From DATCBF01 sp964401995 (lineage in GTDB: Bacteria > Actinomycetota > Thermoleophilia > Solirubrobacterales > 70-9), in the NCBI GenBank assembly GCA_964401995.1, contig CAYOAP010000011.1, forward strand, positions 48,853 to 112,852: a stretch of DNA of 64,000 nt, in the 5' to 3' direction. The first letter of the stretch is position 1, and each line of letters starts with the position of its first letter. Of this stretch, positions 1 through 9,050 are shown piece after piece. Both the position numbers and the translations under genes were made by a program. The notes under the pieces are model-generated. The model made no database searches, was not told the DNA's origin, and worked only from the letters and a program-made list of their open reading frames with translations.

Positions 1-1
1 C

Positions 2-622
2 CCCCCCTCCGAGTGGCTGCGCCGCCTAGCCGAGCGCCGCGAGCGCGACGGCGTCGCCCCGATCCCGGTCGACTACACCGAGACCTCAGCCGCAGCTGAG
101 CTGGTCCGGCGCCAGGTGCGCGACGACGTCGAGAAGGTCAAGGCCGATCTCGACGGCATGCTCGCCGCCGAGGCTGAGCCGGAGCCTGGCCCCCACCCCG
201 CAACTGAGCCTGAGCCGAGAGAGAGCGCACCCGCTCCTCTGGCGCCCGAGGAGGCATTAGAGCCCGTTGCCCCACCTGAGCCCATCGAAACACTCGAGTC
301 AGTGCGTGAGGAACTGCAGGCCGAGATCAAGCGACGCACAGGCAAGAGCGAACGCCGCCTGCGCAAAGCCCTGCGCAAGGAAGCCAAGGCGGCAGGCAAG
401 CAGAGCGCCCGCGAGGCCGTCGACTCCGCCACCCGCACGCTCGAACTCCAGGTCCAGGCGGCGGAGGAGGAGCTGAGAGAGCACATCCACGCCCAGCTCA
501 CACTCGCCGTCCAGCAGGCCCGCAAACGGGGCGAGGCAGACGCCAAACGCGACCTGGAGCGAGTCCTAGACCGCGTCCTCTCCGAGCTGCGCTCCGAAGA
601 CGATCAGCCACCCAAGCGCTGA
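2..622 (+). CDS. Hypothetical coiled-coil protein, C-terminal part (5' end outside window)
   Basis: The frame is open from the window edge to a TGA at 620-622, so the true start lies upstream. About 206 residues are visible. An alanine, glutamate and proline-rich linker (PEPGPHPATEPEPRES region) is followed by a long charged helical stretch rich in Glu, Arg, Ala and Lys (from about ESVREELQAEIKRR to the end) that looks like a coiled coil. No catalytic motif or membrane segment is visible. It converges on gltB across a long inverted repeat. I do not recognise the family and assign no function. Confidence 0.6.
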   Translation, partial: PPSEWLRRLAERRERDGVAPIPVDYTETSAAAELVRRQVRDDVEKVKADLDGMLAAEAEPEPGPHPATEPEPRESAPAPLAPEEALEPVAPPEPIETLESVREELQAEIKRRTGKSERRLRKALRKEAKAAGKQSAREAVDSATRTLELQVQAAEEELREHIHAQLTLAVQQARKRGEADAKRDLERVLDRVLSELRSEDDQPPKR

Positions 623-623
623 C

Positions 624-771
624 CCGAGCTAGGGCTGGCTTGGGAGGGCCGGGTGGCCCCGCCGACGTTTTGCACTTTTTCGGCGATCCGCCAACGGCCA
701 GCCACCCACTCTCCACCGAAAGAAGTGAGTCGGCAGGGCCACCCGGCCCTCCCTCCCCGAGCCCTACTCGG
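624..771. repeat. Long imperfect inverted repeat between convergent genes
   Basis: The two halves of this 148-bp stretch fold back on each other. The strongest arm is GGGAGGGCCGGGTGGCC (near 641) with its reverse complement near 738. Matching continues outwards to CCGAG/CTCGG and inwards to CACTTTTTCGG/CCGAAAGAAGTG. The right arm contains the last codons and stop of gltB. It may act as a bidirectional terminator or be a small MITE-like element; no flanking target duplication is evident. Confidence 0.6.
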
Positions 772-3700
772 TAGAGATGCTGGGGTCCGCCTGGACCTTG
801 TGCGGGACGACCATGAGGAAGTTGCTGGCGGCATCGGCAGCGAGGCTGGCCATCCGCTCTGCCTCCTCGTCCTGATCGGTGGCCCGCAGTTCCGTCGCGT
901 AGTGGCTGAGCAGGTCGTCGATGTCGAGCAGTCCCTCGGCGTCGAGGTCTTTGAGCTCGACTTTGGCGCCCTCGCCGAGGCGGTTCTGGATCGCCTCGCG
1001 GTCGATGCCGAACGAGTTGTGGCGGACGTAGACGCGGCCGCCGGTCATCCCGGCGCAGGCCCAGGGGCCGAGGTCGCCGAGCACGACCGCGCGGCCCGAG
1101 GTCATGTACTCGAAGGCGAAGCCCTTGGCGTTGGCGCGGTTGACGATGCAGCCGCGGCTGTCGTCGATGTCGTTAGCGGGCTCGCCGGCAAGCACCACGT
1201 CGGCGCCGGAGAGGCGGATGCAGAAGCGCGAGTCAGCCGAGCCCTGGACGTAGAGGCGGCCGCGCTGGGCGCCGTAGGCAAAGGACTTGCCGACCGAGCC
1301 GTTGACGCGCTTGCCCTTCGCCCCCTTGCCCTTGAGGATCGCGATCGAGCCGCCGAGCATGGTCTTGCCGACGCCGTCCTGGGCGCCGCCCTCGACCCGG
1401 ATCGCGACGCCGTAGGCGTTGAAGGCGCCGAGGCCCTGGCCGGCGACCGAGCCGCCGTTGAACTCGAGGCTGGCGAGCACGTCGTCGTTTGACTCCGGCC
1501 CGTCTTCGAAGATGCGGGAGCGGGCGATCGAGCCGGCCAGCTCGGTGCCGAGCACGCGATCGTTGGCGTCGGTCGCGCGCGGGAACTCGTTGGTGATCGT
1601 GCGGCCGGGGCAGATGTCGCCGGCCAGGGCGCCGATCTGGGCCGAGGCCTGCTTGGCCTCCATCCGGATCGGCCGGGCGACGACCATCCCCGCCTCGGCG
1701 CGGACGTCTTCCTCGCCAGCGACCGGCAGGTCGATCGGCTCGAGGTCGAGGAACTCCTCCAGCGGCGTGATCAGCGGCGCCAGGTCGACCTTGTCCTTGG
1801 CCGCCACCTGCTCCAGCAGGTCGTAGCGGCCGACCAGGTCCTGGGCGCGTTCGTAGCCGAGCGAAGCGACAACCTCTTTGACCTCCTCGCCCATCGCCTG
1901 GAAGAAGCGGGCGCAGCTCTCGGCGGCAGTGCCGATCTCCTGCGGGGTGAACTTCTTCAGGCCGTGCTCCTGGGCCTGCTCGACGGTCTCGATCTGGGTC
2001 GCGATGCCGACGTGGCAGGTGTCGAGCTGGCAGCCGCGGCAGATCGTGCAGCCGAGGCTGACCATCGCCAGGGTGCCGAAGCCGACCCGGTTGGCGCCGA
2101 GGCAGTGCAGCTTGACGATGTCGTGGCCGTGGCGATAGCCACCGTCGGCCCAGATCTCGACCCGGTTGCGGATGCCAGCCTCCATCAGCGCCCGGTGCAC
2201 GGCGCGGGTGCCGATGTCGGAGGGCAGGCCGACGTGGCGCAGCGCGTGCTGGCGAGCGGCGCCGGTGCCGCCCTCGAAGCCGGAGAGGGTGATGATGTCG
2301 GCACCCGCCTTGGCGATGCCGAGGCCGATCGTGCCGATGTTCGGCACCACCGGAACCTTGACCGAGACGCGCACGTCGGGGTTGACGGTCTTCAGCTCGT
2401 CGATCAGCTCCGCCAGGTCCTCGATCGAGTAGAGATCGTGGTTGTTGGAGGGCGAGATCAGGTCGGTGCCGGGGGCTGCGTTACGGGCGGCGGCTACCTT
2501 CTCGGAGACCTTCTTGCCGGGCAGGTGGCCACCCTCGCCGGGCTTCGCCCCCTGGCCGATCTTGATCTCGGCCAGGTAGGAGGAGTTGAGCATCTCGGCC
2601 GAGACGCCGAAGCGGCCTGAGGCGACCTGCTGGCCGCGCCACTTGCGGTAGTGGCCGTACATGTCGCGGATCTCGCCACCCTCGCCGTTGACGCAGAGGA
2701 TGTTGATCGACTTCGCCGCCTCCGCGTAGGCGCGGAAGGCGGGCTCGGACTGCGAGCCGAAGCTCATCGAGGAGACGACGATCGGGTAGTCGTGGTGGCC
2801 GACGCCGGCGTCCACGGTCGAGGGATCGACCGGCGGGCGGTCGCCCTTCAAGCCCATGATGTGGCGCATCGAGATCGGGCTCTGCTGCTCGAGGTCGCGG
2901 ACTTTCTCCGAGTAGTCGGCGTAGGAGCCGGTGCCGTTGGCGGTCGCGATCGCCGCCTTGTAGACCTTCGGGTAGAAGCGGAACGTCTTCGCCGGTTTGG
3001 CCGCCTCGTCGTCGCCGCCGAGCGCCCGGGCGCGGGCGTTGGCGTCCTCGTCGAGGTCCTCGAAGCCGGTGCCGGCGCGCTCGGAGGCGGCGAAGGCCTC
3101 GGTCTGGAAGATCTCGGCCAGCTCCGGCTTGACCCCGATCGAGGAGAACTGGCGGGCGTAGCCGCGCACCTCGTGGATCCCGATCGTCGAGATCACTTTC
3201 TCGATCCCCTTCTTGAGCGCGTCGCAGAGATTGGAGACGTCGGTCTCGTAGTCCTCGACACAGATCACCTCGATCATCGTGTACGGGCAGACGCCGTTGG
3301 CGCCAAGTCCAAGGGCCAGCATCGTGTCGTGGACGTTGCGGATCGCGGCCGAGCGCAGGACCAGCCCGCAGCGGCGGCGCAGGTTCTCCTCGCCGGGCTC
3401 GACCCGGAACTGCTTCAGCGCCTGGTCGACGGCGGAGGTCGCCAGGTGCGGGTCGAGGTAACGGCGCTCGCCGTCATAGACGGTGCGGTCGGTGAGGACC
3501 AGCAGCTCGGCGCCGTCGCGGACCTTCTTCACCGCCTCCTGCTTGATCCGCTCGATCGCGCCCTTGGTCGTCTCCGACTCCAGCAGCGAGATGTCGACGG
3601 CGCCGGCGCGGCCGCGGAACTCCTCCCAGAGGTCTTCGAGCAGGTAGGTGCGGTGCTCGCGGGCGATCCGGCGGTAGGTCTTTTCCGAGAGCGGCGCCAT

Positions 3701-5434
3701 CTCGTGATGGCCGCCGAGCAGGACCGGGAAGGCGGTCTCGACGGTGCCGGTGTCCTCGCCGGCGGCGTTGATCGAGGGGCGGCGGCCGAAGACGGTGCGG
3801 GTCGAGAAGTGCTCGATCTCGCGCTCGCGGTCGATCGCCGGGTTGGTGACGACGGCGACCGTCTCCTTGAAGTAGTCGGCCAGGTTCTGGCGCTCTGGCG
3901 AAAGCGCCGCCAGCGGGCCGTCGTAGCCGAGCGAGCCGACCGGCTCGGCCCCGTTGGAGGCCATCTGCTGGACCAGTTTGACGTCGTCGCGCTGCCAGCC
4001 GAAGCCGGCGAGGATGCGGTCGGCGACCTTGACCGGCTCCTCGGGGCCGGCATCGGAGTAGCCGGGGACGTCGCCGCCCTCGAGCGGGCCGCCGGTCTCC
4101 ATCGCGCGGTCGTAGGGGCCGGCGTCCTCGGCGCCGTTGCGCGCCAGCCAGCTGTCGCGGACGATCCGCAGCATCTCGTCGTGGGGGTGCAGGGTCGAGC
4201 GCTTGGCCTTGCGGTCGATCAGGACCAGCGCCTTCTCGCCCGGGGCCAGGGGCAGCGGCTCGGCGACCATCTCGTGGACGGAGACGACGCCGGGCTCGGA
4301 GCTGAAGACGAAGTCGTTGGTCGTCTCCACCTGCCAGAGCGGGCGCAGGCCCATCGCGTCGGCGGAGAAAACGCACTCGTCGGCGTGGCGGGCGATCAGG
4401 GCAACCGGGCCCTGCGCGAACGGGCCCATCGCCTGGTGCAGGTACATGTAGAAGCGGTGCAGCTCCGCCGGCAACGAGCGGATCTCGGCGGCGATCGGCG
4501 GCACCACCATCTCCATCGCCTCGGCCAGGGTGAGGCCGTCGCGGCTGATCAGGGTGTCGATCGTGCGGTTGAGGTCCTGCGAGTCGGAGGAGCCGGGCTG
4601 GATCGGCACGCCCAGCATCCGCGCCTCCTGGCGCAGCTGCTCGATCGTGTTGATCTCGCCGTTGTGGCCGAGCACTGAGAAAGGCTGGACCCGCTTGAAG
4701 GAGGGCCAGGTGTTGGTCGAATAGCGGTTGTGGCCGAAGCTGCCGATCGTCTCGAAGCGCTCGTCGAGCAGGTCGGGGTAGTACTCGCCCAACACGGTCG
4801 GGGCGCCCATCACCTTGTAGACGCAGGTCGTTGCCGAGAACGAGGGGACGTGGACGCCGAGCCGCTGCTCAAGTTCGATCAGGAGGTCGAAGAGGACGCG
4901 GTCGCGTCGCGAAGCGTCGGCGACGAGGCCGGCGATCTGCCAGAAGTGGGGCTCCTCCTCGCGGGCGGTGGGGCCGAGCGCGGGCGAATTGACGACGCCG
5001 ATCCGCTCGGCGAGGATGCGGAAGCCGCCCTGGCCGAGCAGCTCGCGGGCGTCGTGCTGGATCCGCTCCTTGTCCTGGGGGCGTTCGATGAAGATGTGGG
5101 CGACGGCGAAGGCGTCGTCGAGAGTCAGCGAGGGGTCGTGGCCGCCGGAGCGGACCTCCTCGGCCCAGATCTTGCGCGGGATGTCGAGCAGCAGGCCGCA
5201 GCCGTCGCCCTCGCCGTCGACGTTGCCGGCGCGGTGGAGCATCTTCTGCAGGGCCGGGATCGCCAGCGCAATCGGTTCGTGGCTGGGAGTTGCGTCCTTG
5301 CGCACAGACGCGTAGATCGCGCAGGCATCTTTGTCTTCAACGCTGGGCGGAGAGACAAGCGGCCGGTAGGCACGCTCGGGTGAGTAGCGGAAGACGCTCT
5401 CACCGTGAAGCTCACGGGACTGGGGTGCTGGCAT
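764..5434 (-). CDS. gltB: Glutamate synthase, large (alpha) subunit
   Basis: This 1556-residue protein converts glutamine and 2-oxoglutarate to two glutamates. The order is a class II glutamine amidotransferase domain (nucleophile probably Cys38 in DACAIYAS, so a short propeptide would be removed), a central domain, an FMN-binding TIM barrel (SFGSQSEPAF, VNGEGGE, TLSGFEGGTGAA), the cluster motif CTICRGCQLDTCHVGIATQ (C-x5-C-x4-C with one extra Cys), and a C-terminal GXGXG beta-helix. The ATG has GGGAGG about 6 nt upstream. The motif around the nucleophile differs from the usual CGVGF. No gltD lies next to it, so the small subunit or ferredoxin partner must be elsewhere. A sigma70-type promoter precedes it. 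Confidence 0.95.
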   Translation of the reverse strand: MPAPQSRELHGESVFRYSPERAYRPLVSPPSVEDKDACAIYASVRKDATPSHEPIALAIPALQKMLHRAGNVDGEGDGCGLLLDIPRKIWAEEVRSGGHDPSLTLDDAFAVAHIFIERPQDKERIQHDARELLGQGGFRILAERIGVVNSPALGPTAREEEPHFWQIAGLVADASRRDRVLFDLLIELEQRLGVHVPSFSATTCVYKVMGAPTVLGEYYPDLLDERFETIGSFGHNRYSTNTWPSFKRVQPFSVLGHNGEINTIEQLRQEARMLGVPIQPGSSDSQDLNRTIDTLISRDGLTLAEAMEMVVPPIAAEIRSLPAELHRFYMYLHQAMGPFAQGPVALIARHADECVFSADAMGLRPLWQVETTNDFVFSSEPGVVSVHEMVAEPLPLAPGEKALVLIDRKAKRSTLHPHDEMLRIVRDSWLARNGAEDAGPYDRAMETGGPLEGGDVPGYSDAGPEEPVKVADRILAGFGWQRDDVKLVQQMASNGAEPVGSLGYDGPLAALSPERQNLADYFKETVAVVTNPAIDREREIEHFSTRTVFGRRPSINAAGEDTGTVETAFPVLLGGHHEMAPLSEKTYRRIAREHRTYLLEDLWEEFRGRAGAVDISLLESETTKGAIERIKQEAVKKVRDGAELLVLTDRTVYDGERRYLDPHLATSAVDQALKQFRVEPGEENLRRRCGLVLRSAAIRNVHDTMLALGLGANGVCPYTMIEVICVEDYETDVSNLCDALKKGIEKVISTIGIHEVRGYARQFSSIGVKPELAEIFQTEAFAASERAGTGFEDLDEDANARARALGGDDEAAKPAKTFRFYPKVYKAAIATANGTGSYADYSEKVRDLEQQSPISMRHIMGLKGDRPPVDPSTVDAGVGHHDYPIVVSSMSFGSQSEPAFRAYAEAAKSINILCVNGEGGEIRDMYGHYRKWRGQQVASGRFGVSAEMLNSSYLAEIKIGQGAKPGEGGHLPGKKVSEKVAAARNAAPGTDLISPSNNHDLYSIEDLAELIDELKTVNPDVRVSVKVPVVPNIGTIGLGIAKAGADIITLSGFEGGTGAARQHALRHVGLPSDIGTRAVHRALMEAGIRNRVEIWADGGYRHGHDIVKLHCLGANRVGFGTLAMVSLGCTICRGCQLDTCHVGIATQIETVEQAQEHGLKKFTPQEIGTAAESCARFFQAMGEEVKEVVASLGYERAQDLVGRYDLLEQVAAKDKVDLAPLITPLEEFLDLEPIDLPVAGEEDVRAEAGMVVARPIRMEAKQASAQIGALAGDICPGRTITNEFPRATDANDRVLGTELAGSIARSRIFEDGPESNDDVLASLEFNGGSVAGQGLGAFNAYGVAIRVEGGAQDGVGKTMLGGSIAILKGKGAKGKRVNGSVGKSFAYGAQRGRLYVQGSADSRFCIRLSGADVVLAGEPANDIDDSRGCIVNRANAKGFAFEYMTSGRAVVLGDLGPWACAGMTGGRVYVRHNSFGIDREAIQNRLGEGAKVELKDLDAEGLLDIDDLLSHYATELRATDQDEEAERMASLAADAASNFLMVVPHKVQADPSISTE

Positions 5435-5497
5435 TGCTGACCTCCCGGGTTCCGCACCTTCTTCGAGCGGGCGCGCGACGGGTTGACGAGTCGACGG

Positions 5498-5525
5498 ATT
5501 ATAGAGGCGGCCCGAGCCGGGTCAA
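5498..5525 (-). promoter_or_regulatory. Promoter of gltB (sigma70-type)
   Basis: On the minus strand TTGACC (5520-5525) is followed after 16 nt by a perfect TATAAT (5498-5503). The predicted leader is about 55-60 nt, ending in the GGGAGG ribosome site of gltB. Confidence 0.7.
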
Positions 5526-5543
5526 GTCGATGCCGTTTCGAGG

Positions 5544-5918
5544 CTAGGCGAAGGAGGCCGGGGTGAAGTCGCCGGCCGGGTGGACGCCGATCAGGAGCGC
5601 CGTCACCGGCGCCTGGGAGCGGTTGAGGATGGTGCGGCTGGGCGGCGGCTCGATCGAGGCGAAGGTGCCGGCCGGCGCCGGATGCTCCTCGCCGTCGATC
5701 CGCAGGACCGCCTCGCCCTCGAGGATCGCGTAGAGCTCGACCTGGCCGCTGCCGGACTCGTCGTGCTCGGGGATCTGACCGCCCGGCTCGATTTCGACCA
5801 GGTTGAAGCCGAAGGCGGAGGTGCCGAGCGCCTTGCGGGCCAGGCGCCAGGTCGTGTCGCCGGATCCCTGCATCGACTCGAACTCGTCGCGATGCTTGAT
5901 CGCGTAGCCAGCCGCCAT
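5544..5918 (-). CDS. Cupin-domain protein
   Basis: A small 124-residue single-domain beta-barrel protein. The stretch PGGQIPEHDESGSGQVELYAILEGEA matches the first cupin motif in spacing (shown here as one reading, key residues His, Glu), followed by VLRIDGEEHPAPAGTFASIEPP for the second. Substrate cannot be read from sequence. It starts directly after the stop of the upstream TolB-like gene (no gap), so the two are probably co-transcribed towards gltB. Confidence 0.75.
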   Translation of the reverse strand: MAAGYAIKHRDEFESMQGSGDTTWRLARKALGTSAFGFNLVEIEPGGQIPEHDESGSGQVELYAILEGEAVLRIDGEEHPAPAGTFASIEPPPSRTILNRSQAPVTALLIGVHPAGDFTPASFA

Positions 5919-6959
5919 CTAGCGGTTCCAGTCCGGTTCGGAGGCGTTGGCGGCGAGCGTCTTCGGCTTGCCCCCCGCGTAGGGGATCGTCACCACCTTG
6001 TGGCCGGGGCCCGGTTCGAAACCGCCGATGCTGCCCAGGACCGTGCTGCCGTCAGCGGAGAGGGCGGTGCCGACAAAGCCGGTCTCCCGTTCCTTGGTCA
6101 GCGTCTTTTCCGCTCCGGTTGCGGGGTTGACCGTGACCGCGTAGGTCGTGTCCTGGCCGCCGAACTCGGTCAGCAGCTGCTTGCCGCTGGCCGACCACTG
6201 GGTCGGCGAGAGGCCGAAGAGCAGCGGATCGACCTTGGTGTGGGTCAGGCGCTTGACTTCTCCGCCGCTCGTGTTCATCAGGAAGAGGTCGCTCTTGGGC
6301 CCGTACTTCCTGCTCTTTTCTCCCAGCAGCTTGACGAAAACGATCTGCCCGGCCGGCCCCCAGAGCGGGGTCTGCGAGCGCTTGTCGTGGGTCAGCTGAA
6401 CGATCGTGCCGGTGGCAAGCTCCGCGTCGTAGACATCGCTGCGCGGCGGATAGTTTTCGCTGCCCGCCTTCGAGAAGGCGAGTTCTTTGCCGTCGGGCGA
6501 GAAGCTGACCCCGCTGAAGTAGCCCTTGGAGATCGTGCGCTGGGCCCCGGTGGCGACGTTGATCAGGACCAGGCGCTTCTTGCCCATTTCGGGGCCGGTG
6601 ATCGCCGCGACCGTGGTCGAGTCGGGCGACCAGTCGAAGACATACGATTCGCTCCAGTTGGGGAGGAGCAGGCGCGGAGAGCCGCTGCCGTCGGCGGGGA
6701 TGACCACCAGTTCGGCCCGGTAGCCGTGGGCCTTCTGGATCCGGTAGTAGGCGATCGTCTTGCCGTCAGGCGAGATCCGCGGGTTGGTCCCGTGCGCGAT
6801 CACGCGCGCATGGGAGCCATTGTCGTTCGCCGACCAGATCACCGGGTTGAGGGTCTGGCGGGTGAAGACCAGCGTCGCCTGCGCGGCGGCGGGAAGCGCG
6901 AGAAGCGCGGCTGCGGCAGCAAGCGCCGCGATCCATTTCAAATTCAGCTTGTTTGGCAT
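5919..6959 (-). CDS. Secreted TolB-like / WD40-like (PD40) beta-propeller protein
   Basis: The 346-residue protein begins with an N-terminal signal peptide (NLKWIAALAAAAALLALPAA, cleavage near AAQA). The mature part contains PD40-type repeats: ISPDGKTIAYYR, WSPDSTTVAAITG, FSPDGKELAFSKAG and LSADGSTVLGSIGG. Such propellers in TolB and its relatives bind proteins in the periplasm or at the envelope. No enzymatic residues are apparent. It lies immediately upstream of the cupin gene in the same direction. Confidence 0.8.
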   Translation of the reverse strand: MPNKLNLKWIAALAAAAALLALPAAAQATLVFTRQTLNPVIWSANDNGSHARVIAHGTNPRISPDGKTIAYYRIQKAHGYRAELVVIPADGSGSPRLLLPNWSESYVFDWSPDSTTVAAITGPEMGKKRLVLINVATGAQRTISKGYFSGVSFSPDGKELAFSKAGSENYPPRSDVYDAELATGTIVQLTHDKRSQTPLWGPAGQIVFVKLLGEKSRKYGPKSDLFLMNTSGGEVKRLTHTKVDPLLFGLSPTQWSASGKQLLTEFGGQDTTYAVTVNPATGAEKTLTKERETGFVGTALSADGSTVLGSIGGFEPGPGHKVVTIPYAGGKPKTLAANASEPDWNR

Positions 6960-7001
6960 GCCGCGATCGTATCCCGGCCGGAGGCAATTCGGAAATGACG
7001 C

Positions 7002-7454
7002 TCAGGCCAACGCTCCATCGGGAACAAGCCAGCTATGGCGGAGCTCGGTGACGCCGGCAATCCGTTCGTAGTCACGGTCGTAATGGACGAGTGGCACGCC
7101 TGACTCCTCGGCCGCGCCCGCCAACAACAGATCCGTCGGGGGCACGCGGCGATGATCGCCCTCTGGCGCGAGCAAGATCTGTGCCTCACGGGCACGGCGC
7201 CAGATCGCGTCTGACATGGGAACGGAGTCAAAGGCCGCCAGTCTGCCCGCAACCTCTCGCGCCCGCGATGGGTTCGGGGCCAGGCGGGTCAGCTCGAGAG
7301 CAACCAGATCACAGACAAGGACATTTCCCGCTGCCACCTGCTCGTTGAACCACTCGGCCAGGCGTGGAAAGCGCCGGTCTCGAACCCAGGTCCAGACGCC
7401 TGTGTCGAAAAGGCACGGGCCGTCAAGAGAAATTGGCTCCACCGGCATGTTCAT
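7002..7454 (-). CDS. vapC: VapC-type PIN-domain ribonuclease toxin
   Basis: The 150-residue protein carries the acidic PIN residues in order: Asp in LFDTGVW, Glu in ALELTR, Asp in PPTDLLLAG and Asp in VHYDRDYERI. These coordinate Mg2+/Mn2+ for RNA cleavage in the family. Its ATG overlaps the stop of the upstream antitoxin gene by 4 nt (ATGA), the usual toxin-antitoxin arrangement. The RNA target cannot be predicted. Confidence 0.88.
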   Translation of the reverse strand: MNMPVEPISLDGPCLFDTGVWTWVRDRRFPRLAEWFNEQVAAGNVLVCDLVALELTRLAPNPSRAREVAGRLAAFDSVPMSDAIWRRAREAQILLAPEGDHRRVPPTDLLLAGAAEESGVPLVHYDRDYERIAGVTELRHSWLVPDGALA

Positions 7455-7657
7455 AGCCGCTCTCTCCCGGCTGCGACTTCCTCAGGCGTGCCGTCGATGT
7501 CTCGAAGGACGTCGAAATCCCGCAAGACACGCCGGCGCACAGCGTCCCGGAGCGCCGCGTTCACCGTCTCACTGAGGCCCTTGGTGCCCAGCTCGCGACG
7601 AGCCGCCTCAAGCGCCTGATCGTCTACATCAACTGTGGTGCGTGTCATATACATCAT
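7451..7657 (-). CDS. vapB: VapB-type antitoxin
   Basis: A 68-residue protein with a ribbon-helix-helix-like N-terminus (TRTTVDVDDQALEAARRELG, then SETVNAALRDAVRRR) and a C-terminal tail (EVAAGRERL) of the kind that wraps the PIN toxin. There are ATG codons at residues 1, 2 and 4, so the exact start is uncertain by a few residues. It overlaps vapC by 4 nt. It probably binds its own promoter together with VapC, as is known for the family. Confidence 0.85.
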   Translation of the reverse strand: MMYMTRTTVDVDDQALEAARRELGTKGLSETVNAALRDAVRRRVLRDFDVLRDIDGTPEEVAAGRERL

Positions 7658-7755
7658 TTTAGTGCATCTTTATGGATAGCCAGAATCCAGCCCAACATGG
7701 CTCGCATACCCCTCCAAGACTTGAACCCGCCCAAACTCTCCCCCCTGGGGGCGGT

Positions 7756-8133
7756 TCAGCCGGGGCCGACTATCGCCGCCGCGACGAGGCCGCCGCTGAC
7801 GCCGATGAAGGAGATGACCGAGAGCAGGCGGTACCAGGTCCGTTTCTCGACATCGGGATCGAAGGCGAGGGGGACGAAGAGAAAGGGGTTGACCGCGGTG
7901 CCGAAGACGAGGGTGGCGGCGATCGCGGTCGGCAGGTCGGGGACGGCGAGGCCGACGCCGATCAGGATCAGGCCCATCATCACGTAGTCGAGGTGGACCT
8001 GGCGGATCCGCTGCGGGGCGACGATGCCGATCTTTTTGATCCAGGCTGGCTTCTCCATGCGGGCAACCATCGCCCAGCCCAGCAAACCGCCGAGGGCGAG
8101 CTCGATCAGGCCGATCTGGACGACCCAATCCAC
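7756..8133 (-). CDS. Small four-helix membrane protein, unknown function
   Basis: A GTG at 8131-8133, 4 nt after the thrB stop, opens a 125-residue frame with four hydrophobic segments (IGLIELALGGLLGWAMVA; YVMMGLILIGVGLAVP; AIAATLVFGTAVNPFLF; LLSVISFIGVSGGLVAAAIV). The same frame stays open into thrB, but that extension is low-complexity antisense-like sequence and is discarded. The pattern HLD..MMG...P.L plus an Asn-Pro in helix 3 is reminiscent of hydroxylaminobenzene mutase/styrene-oxide-isomerase type membrane proteins, but this is a weak resemblance only. It is likely translationally coupled to thrB. Confidence 0.65.
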   Translation of the reverse strand: MDWVVQIGLIELALGGLLGWAMVARMEKPAWIKKIGIVAPQRIRQVHLDYVMMGLILIGVGLAVPDLPTAIAATLVFGTAVNPFLFVPLAFDPDVEKRTWYRLLSVISFIGVSGGLVAAAIVGPG

Positions 8134-8137
8134 TCGA

Positions 8138-9019
8138 TCAGAGCTCAGGGACGTCGGCGCCGTGGGGCGAGAAGGGCAGGCGCTGGACCTCGGCCCAGCC
8201 GGCGCAGCGCTGTTCCAGCGCGGCGGTGACCTTGCCGGCGTCCTGCCAGGTGGTCCAGACCAGCACGGTCGGGCCGGCGCCGGAGATCGTCGCCCCCAGC
8301 GCTCCCAGCTCGACCGCGCCGTCGACCAGCTCCATCGAGCGCGGGTAGAGGTCGCGGCGGCGGTCCTGGTGGATGCTGTCGGCGAGGCCGCGGGCGACGA
8401 GGTCGAGGTCGGCGCGCTGCAGGCCGAGCACGAGCTGGGCGGCGGCGGCGACGTTGGCGACGGCATCGGCGAGCGGCAGCTCGGCCGGGATCGCCTTGCG
8501 GGCGAGCTCGGTCGAGACCTCCTCGGCCGGGATCACGACCACGCCCTCCAGGCCACCGGGCGGGTCGAAGCGGGCGGCGAGCGGAGTGCCCGCCTCGTCG
8601 CGGCCACAGATCACAAAGCCGCCGTAGATCGCGGCGGCGACGTTGTCAGGATGGCCCTCCAGCTCGGTCGCGCGGACCAGCATCTCCTCTTTGCTCAGGG
8701 CCAGCTCGAAGAGATGATCGGCAGCGAAGAGCCCGGAGACGATCGCGGCGGCGCTGGAGCCGAGGCCGCGAGCGAGCGGGATCTCGCTGCGCAGGCGAAA
8801 GGCGATCCCGTCGGCGGGTCGCAGCGTCTCAAAAGCCCGCACGACGAGGTTGTCACGCCCGGTGGAGACATCGAGCCCGCCGGGGTCAAGCGAGAACTCG
8901 CCGGCCTCCTCGACCTCCAGCTCCATAAAGGTCGAGACCGCCGCGGCCAGCACGTCATAGCCAGGGCCGAGGTTGGCCGAGGAGGCGGGAACACGAATCA
9001 GTCGGTGTCGAGTGGTCAC
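8138..9019 (-). CDS. thrB: Homoserine kinase
   Basis: A GHMP-family kinase that phosphorylates L-homoserine for threonine synthesis. Diagnostic motifs are RVPASSANLGPGYD near the N-terminus, the ATP loop PLARGLGSSAAAIVSG and the C-terminal GATISGAGPTVL. I chose the GTG at 9017-9019 (VTTRHRLIRVPASS), giving 293 residues. An upstream ATG at 9088 adds 23 atypical residues and overlaps the DUF2283 gene. It is part of the lysA-hom-thrC-thrB group, although two small genes separate it from thrC. Confidence 0.93.
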   Translation of the reverse strand: MTTRHRLIRVPASSANLGPGYDVLAAAVSTFMELEVEEAGEFSLDPGGLDVSTGRDNLVVRAFETLRPADGIAFRLRSEIPLARGLGSSAAAIVSGLFAADHLFELALSKEEMLVRATELEGHPDNVAAAIYGGFVICGRDEAGTPLAARFDPPGGLEGVVVIPAEEVSTELARKAIPAELPLADAVANVAAAAQLVLGLQRADLDLVARGLADSIHQDRRRDLYPRSMELVDGAVELGALGATISGAGPTVLVWTTWQDAGKVTAALEQRCAGWAEVQRLPFSPHGADVPEL

Positions 9020-9050
9020 CGGAGTCAGTGGGTTGTACACCGAGCGCCGA

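Noticed and set aside
2651..4678. 675-codon open frame on the plus strand opposite gltB
   Set aside because: It is the antisense shadow of a high-GC gene: Arg, Ala, Val, Asp and Gly dominated, without domains, while the opposite strand encodes a clear GltB.
7718..7732. T-arm-like sequence (GGGCGGGTTCAAGTC on the minus strand)
   Set aside because: The neighbouring bases do not form a T-stem or acceptor stem, so it is not a tRNA or a clear attachment remnant.
8134..8466. N-terminal extension of the small membrane protein into thrB
   Set aside because: Pro/Ser/Ala-rich shifted-frame translation of thrB; the GTG after the thrB stop fits better.
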